A stretch of 15,887 nt of DNA from Bacteroidales bacterium UBA6244 (GTDB lineage: Bacteria > Bacteroidota > Bacteroidia > Bacteroidales > F082): contig DJVY01000048.1 of NCBI GenBank assembly GCA_002440885.1, positions 1 through 15,887 of the forward strand. Reading direction: 5' to 3'. The notes beneath the pieces are model-generated. The model ran no database searches and was not told the DNA's origin. It saw nothing but the letters and a program-made list of their open reading frames with translations. The position numbers and the translations under genes were made by a program. Below are positions 1 through 7,490 of this stretch, one piece after another (position 1 is the stretch's first letter; the number at the start of each line of letters is the position of its first letter).

Positions 1-25
1 TCCTCCAAACCTTTTCTGCACAACT

Positions 26-76
26 ATGTAAACACCCCCTTTTTCTGTATGAACCCCCCGATATTTTGTATAAACC
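26..76. promoter_or_regulatory. Three 9-bp direct repeats at 21-bp period, possible LytTR-type operator
   Basis: Three related 9-mers occur at 26-34 (ATGTAAACA), 47-55 (GTATGAACC) and 68-76 (GTATAAACC), exactly 21 bp apart, giving the consensus RTRTRAACM. On the minus strand they read GTTYAY-like. LytTR-family regulators are known to bind tandem 9-bp sites on one helix face with about 12-bp spacers, and part of the published core (GTTN[AG][TG]) is met, though the three preceding bases are not. The next gene to the right encodes a LytTR regulator. I infer an operator for a gene lying left of the window. It could instead be a chance T/C-rich repeat. Confidence 0.35.
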
Positions 77-205
77 ACGTTTTTGACTGTTTTTTAAGGC
101 TTGTTTTTGGGTGTTTTTTAACAACAAATGAGGTGTTTTTACCCCAAAAATCGCTAGCTAAAGCCAAAAATTGATTACAACATGAATTGGGAAGCAGAAT
201 GGTAG

Positions 206-238
206 ACCTTTTCCGAAGTTTTGAACTTTGGAAAAGGT
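206..238 (-). terminator. Long hairpin downstream of the response regulator gene
   Basis: ACCTTTTCC pairs with GGAAAAGGT and AAGTT pairs with AACTT around a TTG loop. The single unpaired G/T position makes a 15-position stem. It starts about 60 nt after the stop codon of the LytTR regulator gene. No clear U-tract follows on either strand, so it may be a 3' stabilising or attenuating hairpin and not a canonical intrinsic terminator. Confidence 0.45.
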
Positions 239-299
239 GTAATGCTTTTAAAAAGAGAAACTTATTACGGTCACAATCACCTCAAAACGGGGCTTACAA

Positions 300-1049
300 T
301 TACAACCCCAGTTCTTTCAGTTTTTTAATCCCGGAGGAGGATAGTTTTATCGGAAATTTTTGCACGGTATCGGTGAGGATGATTAATTTGGCTTTGCGTC
401 GGTATTCTTCCAGGTACATGGTGTTGATGAGTGCCGAACGGTTGGCGCGGATGAAATTTTCATCATCGAGTAATTCCTCCACCTTGCCCATCTGGGCACT
501 TACTACCTGCCTAATACCATTGGCTAACAACAGGTTGGTGTAGTTGCCGTCGGCTTCACAGTATATAATTTGGTCGTGGGGGATGAGTTTAAAACCATCC
601 GGGTTGGCGACTTTAAGCTTCTTTTGGTCCAGGAATTTCTTTAGCTTGTCGAGTTTTTCAGTGAACTTGTTGTCGGCACGATCTGATAAATACCTTTGGA
701 TGGTTTCGTTTAATCTGTCTATATCGATGGGTTTGGTGAGGAAGTCGAAGGCGGCATAGCGAAAGGCTTGTTCGGCGTATTCGTTGAAGGCGGTGATGAA
801 AATGATGTTGATCGGAAATTTGAGTTTGCGGAGTTTCTGGGCAAGCCAAAAACCGTCTTTTCCGGGTAAGTTGATGTCTAAAAATACCAGTTCGGGTTGC
901 TGGTCGATGATGAGCTCGAGCCCGTTTTGTGCTCCTGGAGCAAACCCCACAATGTCAAATTGAAATGGAGACTGCGATAACAAGGTCGCCATGCTGTCTC
1001 TGGCAGATTGTTCGTCGTCGACGATAAGAGTTTTTATTACTGCGGGCAT
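300..1049 (-). CDS. LytTR-family response regulator (receiver + LytTR DNA-binding domain)
   Basis: This is a 249-aa two-domain transcription regulator of the LytR/AgrA type, expected to act in the cytoplasm after phosphorylation by a sensor histidine kinase. Residues 5-120 form a receiver domain. The acidic pair is D11/D12, the phospho-acceptor is D58 in FLDIN, and T86 and K106 (TKP) sit at the conserved switch positions. A charged linker (about 124-145) leads into a LytTR domain (about 146-249), with the typical IIYCEADGNYT segment at 161-171 and FIRANRSALIN at 199-209. The length is normal for the family. No histidine kinase lies beside it in the window, so the partner is either left of the window or encoded elsewhere. 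A Bacteroidota-type promoter lies just upstream and the gene appears to be transcribed alone. Its targets cannot be read from the sequence, though tandem repeats at 26-76 are candidate sites. Confidence 0.93.
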   Translation of the reverse strand: MPAVIKTLIVDDEQSARDSMATLLSQSPFQFDIVGFAPGAQNGLELIIDQQPELVFLDINLPGKDGFWLAQKLRKLKFPINIIFITAFNEYAEQAFRYAAFDFLTKPIDIDRLNETIQRYLSDRADNKFTEKLDKLKKFLDQKKLKVANPDGFKLIPHDQIIYCEADGNYTNLLLANGIRQVVSAQMGKVEELLDDENFIRANRSALINTMYLEEYRRKAKLIILTDTVQKFPIKLSSSGIKKLKELGL

Positions 1050-1071
1050 AGAGCATTTTTTTGAACTGCCA

Positions 1072-1102
1072 CAAATGTATAAAATAGTTCTCCGTTAACC
1101 AA
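1072..1102 (-). promoter_or_regulatory. Bacteroidota-type promoter of the LytTR regulator gene
   Basis: On the minus strand a -7 box TACATTTG (1079-1072) matches TAnnTTTG, and a TTG (1102-1100) lies 20 nt upstream, as expected for the -33 element of Bacteroidota primary-sigma promoters. The predicted start near 1065 leaves a leader of about 16 nt before the ATG at 1049. Confidence 0.6.
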
Positions 1103-1180
1103 CCCTTTGTGTGTAAATTAATATTGATTTTTTAATCTGGTATTTTGAATAACCTTATATCTGGTGGTGTTATTTGTTTT

Positions 1181-1291
1181 GCCACGAATACACGAATAGA
1201 TAATAAATTGACTTCACCCTTCTGATGAAATCAATTATTCGTTTTTTCCTGATATTCGTGCAACACGTCCTACTAAGCCGTGATTAGTGGC
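1181..1291. repeat. Degenerate palindromic intergenic repeat (MITE-like)
   Basis: The outer arm GCCACGAATACACG (1181-1194) is matched in reverse complement by CGTGATTAGTGGC (1279-1291) with one deletion and one substitution. A second ACGAATA copy follows at 1192-1198, answered by TATTCGTG at 1253-1260. An inner stem pairs AATAAATTGACTTCA (1202-1216) with TGAAATCAATTATT (1226-1239) with small mismatches. The whole unit is about 111 bp, has no ORF and sits between two transcription units. GCCACGAATACACGAAT-like repeats are, to my recollection, common between genes in this phylum. A non-autonomous element or a folding RNA are both possible. Confidence 0.5.
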
Positions 1292-1347
1292 ATTTTTTTA
1301 CTCTAATTGAAGCAATGCCGGGGAAAGAATACTTGTAGCTGTATGCC

Positions 1348-1385
1348 AAAAAAAAAGACTGCTTACCGGGGCAAGCAGTCTTTTT
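1348..1385 (-). terminator. Strong intrinsic terminator after the S46 peptidase gene
   Basis: A perfect 13-bp stem, AAAAAGACTGCTT (1352-1364) with AAGCAGTCTTTTT (1373-1385), encloses the 8-nt loop ACCGGGGC. On the minus strand the hairpin is followed by a run of nine T (1356-1348). It begins 18 nt past the S46 stop codon, so it closes the manC - S46 unit. A T-run also follows the stem on the plus strand, so it may act in both directions. Confidence 0.92.
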
Positions 1386-1402
1386 GGAGATTCGGCAGCG
1401 GG

Positions 1403-3610
1403 CTATTCAACCTCAACGGCTTCTTCTACTTCTATAATTTCAACAGGAGCCTCAGGGCGTTCTGTTACCAGGGTCATTTCGTTGATGAGGTTTTTAGCTC
1501 CTGCAAATTTGTCGACAATAAACAGGACATAGCGAATGTCTACATTGATGGTGCGTTGCAGTGCCGGTTCGAAGGCGATATCGCCGCTCATAGCTTCCCA
1601 GTTGCCGTCGAAGGCGAGGCCAATCAGCTCTCCATTGCCATTAATTACAGGGCTTCCGGAGTTTCCTCCTGTGATATCGTGGTTGGTTAAAAAGCACACT
1701 TTCATTGTTCCGTTGTCGCCATAAGGACCGAAGTCTTTGGTTTCGTACAGTTGTTTTAATTTTTCCGGAACAATAAATTCAAAGTTGGTGGGATCTTCTT
1801 TCTGCATGATTCCCTCCATGGTAGTGAAGTATTCATAATGAATGGCATCTGCCGGGTAATAGTCCTGAACGGTACCATAGGTCAGACGCATGGTGAAATT
1901 GGCATCCGGGGCATAGTTTACTTCGGGGTTCATCTGGCGCAGGCCGGCAATAAACAAGCGGTTTCCTTTGTCGAGGTTGGCGTAAGCCTGAGCGGTTTTT
2001 GAGGCCATGTTGCGGTAGTTTGTCAGGAAAGCGTTAATGGCCTGATAAGCCGGATCTTTGGCCAGCACTTTTTTGTTGGGTTTGGCCAGGAAGGCTTCTA
2101 CCTTAGCTTTGGTTGAAAACACCGATTTGGAAAAAACGTAGTCGGCATAAGCGTTGTAGTCTCCTTTGAATTTTTTGTCCATCTCCAACAGGTAAACGGG
2201 TTGCTGGTCGAGTGGTACATTTTGGTGATACATGCGCATCATGGAGGCGAAGATGTTGCGGTCGATGTCGTAGTTATAGTCTTTGAAGTAACCATCTACG
2301 CCTGCTTTCAGCTGATCGACAGCTTTCTGAATGGCTTCCTGGTCGGCTTTTTTGTCCTGAAGCAATTTTTCCAGTTTCGAGGCTTTTAGTGCTGCACCCA
2401 AAATTTCAGGACCACGGTATACGGCTTCCATAAAATACCAGCGTGCCATATCGTATTCGGTTAATACGCTGTAGGCTTCGCTAATCAGTGTAAGGGCTTC
2501 GCCAAATTCAGCTTTGGCTGAAGGGTTTTGGTTGAGCCAGTTTTCAAACTCGGCTTCCAGTTGTTGTTTTTGGCCTTTCACATCAAGTCTTTTCAGTCCT
2601 TTGGTCTGGCCGATAAAATATTTCCAGTAATTGGCGGTGCGGGCATATTTAGAGGCATACTGCAGGCGTACGGCCTCGTCTTTGTTCATGCCTTCGCGCA
2701 TGAGGCGGAGTTTTTCGGCACGTATGTCTACGATGGTTGGGTTCGACTGGCTGATGGCCATATCTACTCCATAACTCGACAGGTAACGGTCGGTGCTGCC
2801 CGGAAAACCGAGTATCATAGCGAAATCATCTTTTTCTACCCCTGAAATGTTGATGGGCAGGTAGTGTTTTGCTTTCATGGGAATGTTGTCTTCGGCATAG
2901 GTTGCCGGACTTCCGTCGGGAGCGGTATACACCCTGAACATGCTGAAGTCGCCGGTATGGCGTGGCCACATCCAGTTGTCGGTATCTGCACCAAATTTGC
3001 CTATCGACTCAGGAGGAGTGCCTACCAGTCGGATATCGTTATACACTTCATAAACAAACAAATAGTATTCATTTCCACCGTAGAAAGTCTCTACTATCGC
3101 CCTGAACTTGGTGTTTTCGGTTGCGTTTTTAATAATTTGTTCATTGTTGACACCGATTACGCTGTCGCGTTGAGCTTCGGTCATTTCACTGGTAACGCCT
3201 TGCAGACTTTCAGCGGTAACATCTTTCATGTACTGAAGAAACTGAACCTTAAGCCCTTCAACAGGAATTTCTTCGCCTTTGTTCATAGCCCAAAAACCGT
3301 TATCGAGGTAGTTGGCTTCGGGGGTGCTCACCTGTTGGATAGCGCCATAGCCGCAGTGGTGGTTGGTGAGGATGAGTCCTTCGGGCGAGATGATTTCGCC
3401 TGTACATCCTCCGCCGAAAATGATTACAGCGTCTTTAATGCTGCTGTTGTTGATGTTGTAAATGTCTTCAGCCGTGAGCTTTAGTCCCAGCTTTTGCATT
3501 TCGGCCATGTTTTTATTTATCAGAAGCGGAATCCACATCCCTTCGTCAGCGCGCACATTTGCGCTAAACCCAATAATCAGGGCAATTGTAATGGTGAGTA
3601 ATTTTTTCAT
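1403..3610 (-). CDS. S46-family dipeptidyl-peptidase (DPP7/DPP11 type, probably DPP7-like)
   Basis: This is a 735-aa periplasmic serine exopeptidase that would release dipeptides from the N-termini of oligopeptides, feeding amino-acid catabolism. A signal peptide covers residues 1 to about 21 (hydrophobic LLTITIALIIGFSANVRA). The chymotrypsin-like fold is split by a large helical insert (about 290-570), as in S46 enzymes. Likely catalytic residues are H85 (TNHHCGY), D221 (HTGDFS) and S651 (GGNSGSP). The residue 18 positions after the catalytic serine is G669 (AFDGNW). In P. gingivalis DPP11 the equivalent is Arg673, selecting acidic P1, while DPP7 has Gly, so preference for hydrophobic P1 is inferred. 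The length is close to the usual 710-730 aa. The extra C-terminal tail (about 717-735) is rich in Glu, Val and Pro. The gene lies 16 nt after manC, and a strong terminator follows it. Confidence 0.93.
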   Translation of the reverse strand: MKKLLTITIALIIGFSANVRADEGMWIPLLINKNMAEMQKLGLKLTAEDIYNINNSSIKDAVIIFGGGCTGEIISPEGLILTNHHCGYGAIQQVSTPEANYLDNGFWAMNKGEEIPVEGLKVQFLQYMKDVTAESLQGVTSEMTEAQRDSVIGVNNEQIIKNATENTKFRAIVETFYGGNEYYLFVYEVYNDIRLVGTPPESIGKFGADTDNWMWPRHTGDFSMFRVYTAPDGSPATYAEDNIPMKAKHYLPINISGVEKDDFAMILGFPGSTDRYLSSYGVDMAISQSNPTIVDIRAEKLRLMREGMNKDEAVRLQYASKYARTANYWKYFIGQTKGLKRLDVKGQKQQLEAEFENWLNQNPSAKAEFGEALTLISEAYSVLTEYDMARWYFMEAVYRGPEILGAALKASKLEKLLQDKKADQEAIQKAVDQLKAGVDGYFKDYNYDIDRNIFASMMRMYHQNVPLDQQPVYLLEMDKKFKGDYNAYADYVFSKSVFSTKAKVEAFLAKPNKKVLAKDPAYQAINAFLTNYRNMASKTAQAYANLDKGNRLFIAGLRQMNPEVNYAPDANFTMRLTYGTVQDYYPADAIHYEYFTTMEGIMQKEDPTNFEFIVPEKLKQLYETKDFGPYGDNGTMKVCFLTNHDITGGNSGSPVINGNGELIGLAFDGNWEAMSGDIAFEPALQRTINVDIRYVLFIVDKFAGAKNLINEMTLVTERPEAPVEIIEVEEAVEVE

Positions 3611-3626
3611 TTTTTTATAAACTAAT

Positions 3627-4721
3627 TTAAACGTATTTATCTCCTTTTTCTACTTTGATGTCGGCAACGAATTGCCTGATTTGTTGTTCATCTTCTTTGC
3701 GACAAATCAACAGGGTGCTGTCGTCTTCTACAACGATATAATCCTGAAGGCCTTGCAAGACAACCAGTTTGTCCTGTGGCATATTTACGATACAGTTTTT
3801 GGTGTCGTAAAGCAGGACGTTATTCCCTACCACGGCATTTTGGTTTCGGTCTTTGTTGCGGATGGTGTAAAGCGATCCCCATGTTCCCAGATCCGACCAG
3901 CCGAAATCTACCGACAACACATGCACGTTGTCAGCCTTTTCCATGATGCCATAGTCGATGCTGATGTTTTTGCAAACGGCATAGGTGTTTTTGATGAAGT
4001 CGGCTTCTTCGGGGGTATTGTACTTACCAACGCCTTCGGCAAACAGGCTGTCCACTTCTTCGAGCAGATTGGAGAAGGCAGACATGATGCTTTTCAGCGA
4101 CCAGATAAAAATACCGGAATTCCAAAGAAAGTCGCCACTGGCCAGAAACGATTCTGCAATTTCCAGATTTGGTTTCTCGGTAAAAGTTTTCACTTTATGG
4201 AGTTCAGGAATTTCAGGGTTAATTGTTTCTTCGGTAAACTGAATGTAACCATATCCTGTGTCGGGGCGGCTGGGTTGGATGCCAAGGGTGAGCAGCCAAT
4301 TGTTTTCGCTAACAATCTGTAGTGCTGTTTGGATATTGCGCACGAACTCGTCCTCTTTCAGGATGATGTGGTCCGACGGAGCTACCACCACCAGGGCGTC
4401 GGGGTTAGCTTGTTTTATTTTGTAGTTGGCATAGGCCACACAGGGAGCGGTATTGCGGCGCGAGGGCTCGCAGAGCACCTGGTTTTTGTTGAGCTCCGGG
4501 AGCTGTTCCAAAACCAGATCTTCGTATATTTCGTTGGTGACCACGTAGATATTCTCCACCGGACAAATCCGGGTAAAACGCTCAAAGGTCATGCGGATGA
4601 GCGTGCGACCAACGCCAAGTATATCAATAAACTGCTTGGGGCGCGATGTTTTACTCATGGGCCAGAACCGTGCTCCAACTCCTCCGGCCATGATGACACA
4701 ATAATTATTCTTTTTTTCCAT
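3627..4721 (-). CDS. manC: Mannose-1-phosphate guanylyltransferase
   Basis: This 364-aa cytoplasmic nucleotidyltransferase makes GDP-mannose from GTP and mannose-1-phosphate, supplying mannose, fucose or rhamnose residues for glycans and lipopolysaccharide. The N-terminal signature is clear: MAGGVGARFWP (11-21) with the GGxGxR loop, then RPKQF (27-31). Further family motifs are EPSRRNTAPC (85-94), PSDH (115-118), TGYGYI (155-160), FTEKP (180-184) and WNSGIF (200-205). It is a type without the C-terminal phosphomannose-isomerase cupin of the bifunctional AlgA/ManC proteins (about 470 aa). The gene is first in a pair with the S46 peptidase 16 nt downstream, and an unrelated function for that partner is likely. 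The ATG at 4721 starts directly with the Rossmann strand, supporting the start chosen. Confidence 0.94.
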   Translation of the reverse strand: MEKKNNYCVIMAGGVGARFWPMSKTSRPKQFIDILGVGRTLIRMTFERFTRICPVENIYVVTNEIYEDLVLEQLPELNKNQVLCEPSRRNTAPCVAYANYKIKQANPDALVVVAPSDHIILKEDEFVRNIQTALQIVSENNWLLTLGIQPSRPDTGYGYIQFTEETINPEIPELHKVKTFTEKPNLEIAESFLASGDFLWNSGIFIWSLKSIMSAFSNLLEEVDSLFAEGVGKYNTPEEADFIKNTYAVCKNISIDYGIMEKADNVHVLSVDFGWSDLGTWGSLYTIRNKDRNQNAVVGNNVLLYDTKNCIVNMPQDKLVVLQGLQDYIVVEDDSTLLICRKEDEQQIRQFVADIKVEKGDKYV

Positions 4722-4794
4722 TGTCTATGGTTTTAGTCTCCTGTAAAAGTCAGCCTAAGTGAACTTTGCCGGGAGATTTTTTGATAATAGCTTG

Positions 4795-4802
4795 CAAAAT
4801 TA
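4795..4802 (-). promoter_or_regulatory. Candidate -7 box for the manC - S46 unit
   Basis: The minus strand reads TAATTTTG, matching TAnnTTTG, 73 nt before the manC ATG in the 139-nt gap after the S8 protease gene. No good TTG is found at -33 (only GTG), so the call rests on the -7 box and the gap size. Confidence 0.4.
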
Positions 4803-4860
4803 GTAAAGTCGTTGGTTTATTTCACGTTATCGCATTTTTTTTGGTGTGTCCCCACATGGG

Positions 4861-7479
4861 CTACCTTTTTATAATCAGCTTATGGGTTTCTGTTCTTGAC
4901 GAAGTCTGTACCACAAGCAGGTAGGTTCCTGACGGAAAGTCTGAGACCTGAATGGTGATGGGATCTGTGCCTTTAAAGTGGCCAACGGAAGTACTTACCC
5001 CGGCTGTGTTTACCAGCAGGATCTTTATTTCGCTCTCGCCGGCAGTTTTTCTTAACACGCGAACCACCTCTCCGGCAGGATTTGGAAACACAATAAACTC
5101 CTTTTCGGGATGGCTCACTGTGCCATCAGGACCAGTGGGCTGGGTAATGGAAATATTGTCGACAAACAAGTTGTTTCCCATGCCATTAATTCCTGTGAAC
5201 TTAAGCAGGATATCCTGTCCGTTGTATTCAGATAAGTCTACCGTGATGGTCTTCCATTGTGTGGAATCAGAGGGAACAAGCGGCTCGAAGAGGGTGTCGG
5301 TTGTGGAGAGATCGCCACCTCCCTGATAGAACAGCTGTACCGGAAAACTATTTCCACAGTCATTTGACAGGGTTACCTGCAGGGTGTCGGGATAAATTGG
5401 GTGCGAAAGCCTGTAAGCCACATCAAAGGTAAGGGTGAGTGTTCCCGTGTCGGGGAGGGTAATAAGCTGACTGATCATGGCATCGGTTTGTTTGCTGCCA
5501 GTGGTGTAGGCAAAACATGGCATCACTGCGGAGATCAAACTATTCGGGAGTCCGCCGGCAGCTAGGGTGTCCCAGGTTCTGCTTTCATCCGGATTTTCCA
5601 CAAACCATCCCTGATGGCGCAGACTGCCGTTTTCAAAACCTTCGAAGTAGGGAATGGTTTTTTCTTCACGCAGGTTGAATCGCGCCATTCTTCTGTTGTT
5701 GTTCAAATCGGCTTCTACGATGTTGGAAGGTAGCCTGCTGATCACCTGTAGTTCTTTGTCGCCTCTGATTTCGGTGGTGAGCAATGGGAGTTCAATAATC
5801 AGGCTTTCTCCCGGCAGCAATGCGCCATTCCATTCATGCGACTGCAACGGCTCTCCCACGTAGCCGAAGTCGATGGTGGCTTCGGTAATTGTTTCAACAC
5901 CTTGGTTTTGCAGTTGAATTTTGGGGTTAAACGAAGTATAACAGGCGTATAAAAAGCCAGGTTCGGTGATGGCGTTCACAGCCAAGTCCCAGTTTCCTGA
6001 AACAGGAGGAACGGGTTCATATCTTTCGGCCAGCCAATTGAAAGCCGCCAGCACATCGATAAGTCCCATGCCGTAAGTGTTGTCTTCACCCGGATCGCCC
6101 AGATCGCGGGCAGTATAATACAAGGCCAGCATTAGCTCTTCACCGGGCAAAAAGGGAAAAGCTTCTTTTAGCAGCAGCAGCGCACCCGAAACGTGAGGCG
6201 AAGCCATTGATGTCCCTGATTTTTCGCCATACCCGTCGCGACCGTCTGCGGAGCGCACATCCTGACCGGGAGCAGTAATTTCAGGTTTGATCTTTAATGA
6301 TCCTGTTCCGGGGCAGGTAGTTGGGCCGCGGCTCGAGAAATTGCTTATGGGATAATTGGTGTCGTGCGGATTGATGCTTCCTGCAGTGAACACGTTCACC
6401 AGTCCTGTGTTGATGTGGTGTGGCTCGGAGATGGTGTTGGGGTTTGGCCCATCGTTGCCGGCTGAAAAAATCGTTGCTATGCCCGCAGCTTCGAGGGCAC
6501 TCAGAAATTCACTTACATAACTGTTGCACAAGGCGGTATCGCCCGGGCTGGTATAACCCCACGAGTTGTTTATCACATCCGGAATATCGTTTGTGGTCGC
6601 GGTGTCGCCATCGGGATTAAAAGCCCACTCGAATGCAGAGACAAACTCAGATAAAGGTTTAACCGTGGCCAGACTCGTGGCTATTAAATCGTTGGCAATC
6701 CAGTAGGCGTTAAAAGCCACGCCAATGGTATCGGCAGTAGCGGCATCCATACCGAGTGCAGTTCCTAAGGTGTGTGTGCCATGACTTCCGGGTTTGTCTT
6801 TTAACTCGTCGTTATCGAGTGAGTAAAACGACTGTGATAAAGGGTAATGTTTCCCCAAAAACCGCTCTCCAATAGCCGGATGATCAGGCCATGCCCCGGT
6901 ATCAAAACTATAATGCAATCGTCCACGTCCGGTATATCCCATTTTCCATAAGGCCGGCGCATTAATTACCCTGACACCCGGCTCTGTCCCTCCTGCTATT
7001 TTCGCCGGACTGCTGCTCTGTTTTACAGGAACGATGGGCATTACCAGGCGTGAGCTGTCCCATTCAATCTTTTCCACTCCCGGATTTACCGCCAGCAGGT
7101 TGATCAAATCGGAGGAAGCCGAAACCACCAGAATGTTGGCAATCCAGTGTTGCTGTAGGTTTTCAAAACTTCCCGGATGTGTTCTGTTGTACTTTTCCAT
7201 TTCTTCCACCACCGGATTTTGGGTTTGTTCGGCTTTTTCAGTTAATGTGCGAAGTACTTTCCGGGCTCTGTAGCTCAAATCGGCCTTTGAATTCACGAAG
7301 CCGGCATGGAGTTCGTTCATGTCGACACGGTCGCTCATCACAATCACCACCCTGACCAGCGTTTCTTCCGAAGCGGACTTTTGCAGTTTTTCTTTCAGGA
7401 GGTTATCCATTTTTTCTGTCTGACCGATAACTGAAAAAAACGGGATAAGAAATAACAAGGTGACTACGAACTTTTTCAT
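4861..7479 (-). CDS. Secreted subtilisin-like (S8) serine protease with T9SS type A sorting domain
   Basis: This 872-aa protein is an endopeptidase predicted to cross the inner membrane by Sec and the outer membrane by type IX secretion. Signal peptide: residues 1 to about 19 (FVVTLLFLIPFFSVIG). An inhibitor-like propeptide covers about 25-140. The S8 catalytic domain (about 170-485) shows D193 (SFDTG), H233 (GSHGTHT), oxyanion N342 (SAGNDGP) and S424 (SGTSMASPH), so the active site is complete. Next come a CARDB-like beta domain (about 495-600) and a jelly-roll choice-of-anchor-J/MAM-like domain starting IPYFEGFENG (609-618) and running to about 780. A C-terminal T9SS sorting domain follows (about 793-872), with FIVFPNPAGE, LPSGTYLL-like FPSGTYLLVV (848-857) and terminal KLIIKR. 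The start lies 11 nt after the SprT-like gene, suggesting co-transcription. Substrate unknown; nutrient degradation is likely. Confidence 0.93.
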   Translation of the reverse strand: MKKFVVTLLFLIPFFSVIGQTEKMDNLLKEKLQKSASEETLVRVVIVMSDRVDMNELHAGFVNSKADLSYRARKVLRTLTEKAEQTQNPVVEEMEKYNRTHPGSFENLQQHWIANILVVSASSDLINLLAVNPGVEKIEWDSSRLVMPIVPVKQSSSPAKIAGGTEPGVRVINAPALWKMGYTGRGRLHYSFDTGAWPDHPAIGERFLGKHYPLSQSFYSLDNDELKDKPGSHGTHTLGTALGMDAATADTIGVAFNAYWIANDLIATSLATVKPLSEFVSAFEWAFNPDGDTATTNDIPDVINNSWGYTSPGDTALCNSYVSEFLSALEAAGIATIFSAGNDGPNPNTISEPHHINTGLVNVFTAGSINPHDTNYPISNFSSRGPTTCPGTGSLKIKPEITAPGQDVRSADGRDGYGEKSGTSMASPHVSGALLLLKEAFPFLPGEELMLALYYTARDLGDPGEDNTYGMGLIDVLAAFNWLAERYEPVPPVSGNWDLAVNAITEPGFLYACYTSFNPKIQLQNQGVETITEATIDFGYVGEPLQSHEWNGALLPGESLIIELPLLTTEIRGDKELQVISRLPSNIVEADLNNNRRMARFNLREEKTIPYFEGFENGSLRHQGWFVENPDESRTWDTLAAGGLPNSLISAVMPCFAYTTGSKQTDAMISQLITLPDTGTLTLTFDVAYRLSHPIYPDTLQVTLSNDCGNSFPVQLFYQGGGDLSTTDTLFEPLVPSDSTQWKTITVDLSEYNGQDILLKFTGINGMGNNLFVDNISITQPTGPDGTVSHPEKEFIVFPNPAGEVVRVLRKTAGESEIKILLVNTAGVSTSVGHFKGTDPITIQVSDFPSGTYLLVVQTSSRTETHKLIIKR

Positions 7480-7490
7480 GATGCTGGAGA

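Larger units (their letters stand above)
1..299. other. Gene-free left edge
   Basis: No credible coding sequence was seen on either strand. Besides the 21-bp tandem repeats and the hairpin at 206-238, it holds a weak inverted repeat (TTTTTGGGT at 104-112 against ACCCCAAAAA at 141-150) and two GGTGTTTTT direct repeats near 110 and 132. It is the 3' flank of the response regulator gene and perhaps the 5' region of an unseen gene. Confidence 0.6.

Noticed and set aside
26..76. CRISPR array
   Set aside because: The repeats are only 9 bp with 12-bp spacers, and no cas genes are present.
187..543. 118-aa plus-strand open frame across the end of the regulator gene
   Set aside because: It overlaps the LytTR domain coding region antisense and the hairpin; no ribosome site or family resemblance.
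2864..3484. 206-aa plus-strand open frame opposite the S46 peptidase gene
   Set aside because: It lies wholly antisense to a gene with a complete catalytic triad and shows no domain; the long frame follows from codon bias of the real gene.
3672..4322. 216-aa plus-strand open frame opposite manC
   Set aside because: It is a mirror of the manC codons with no recognisable motif.
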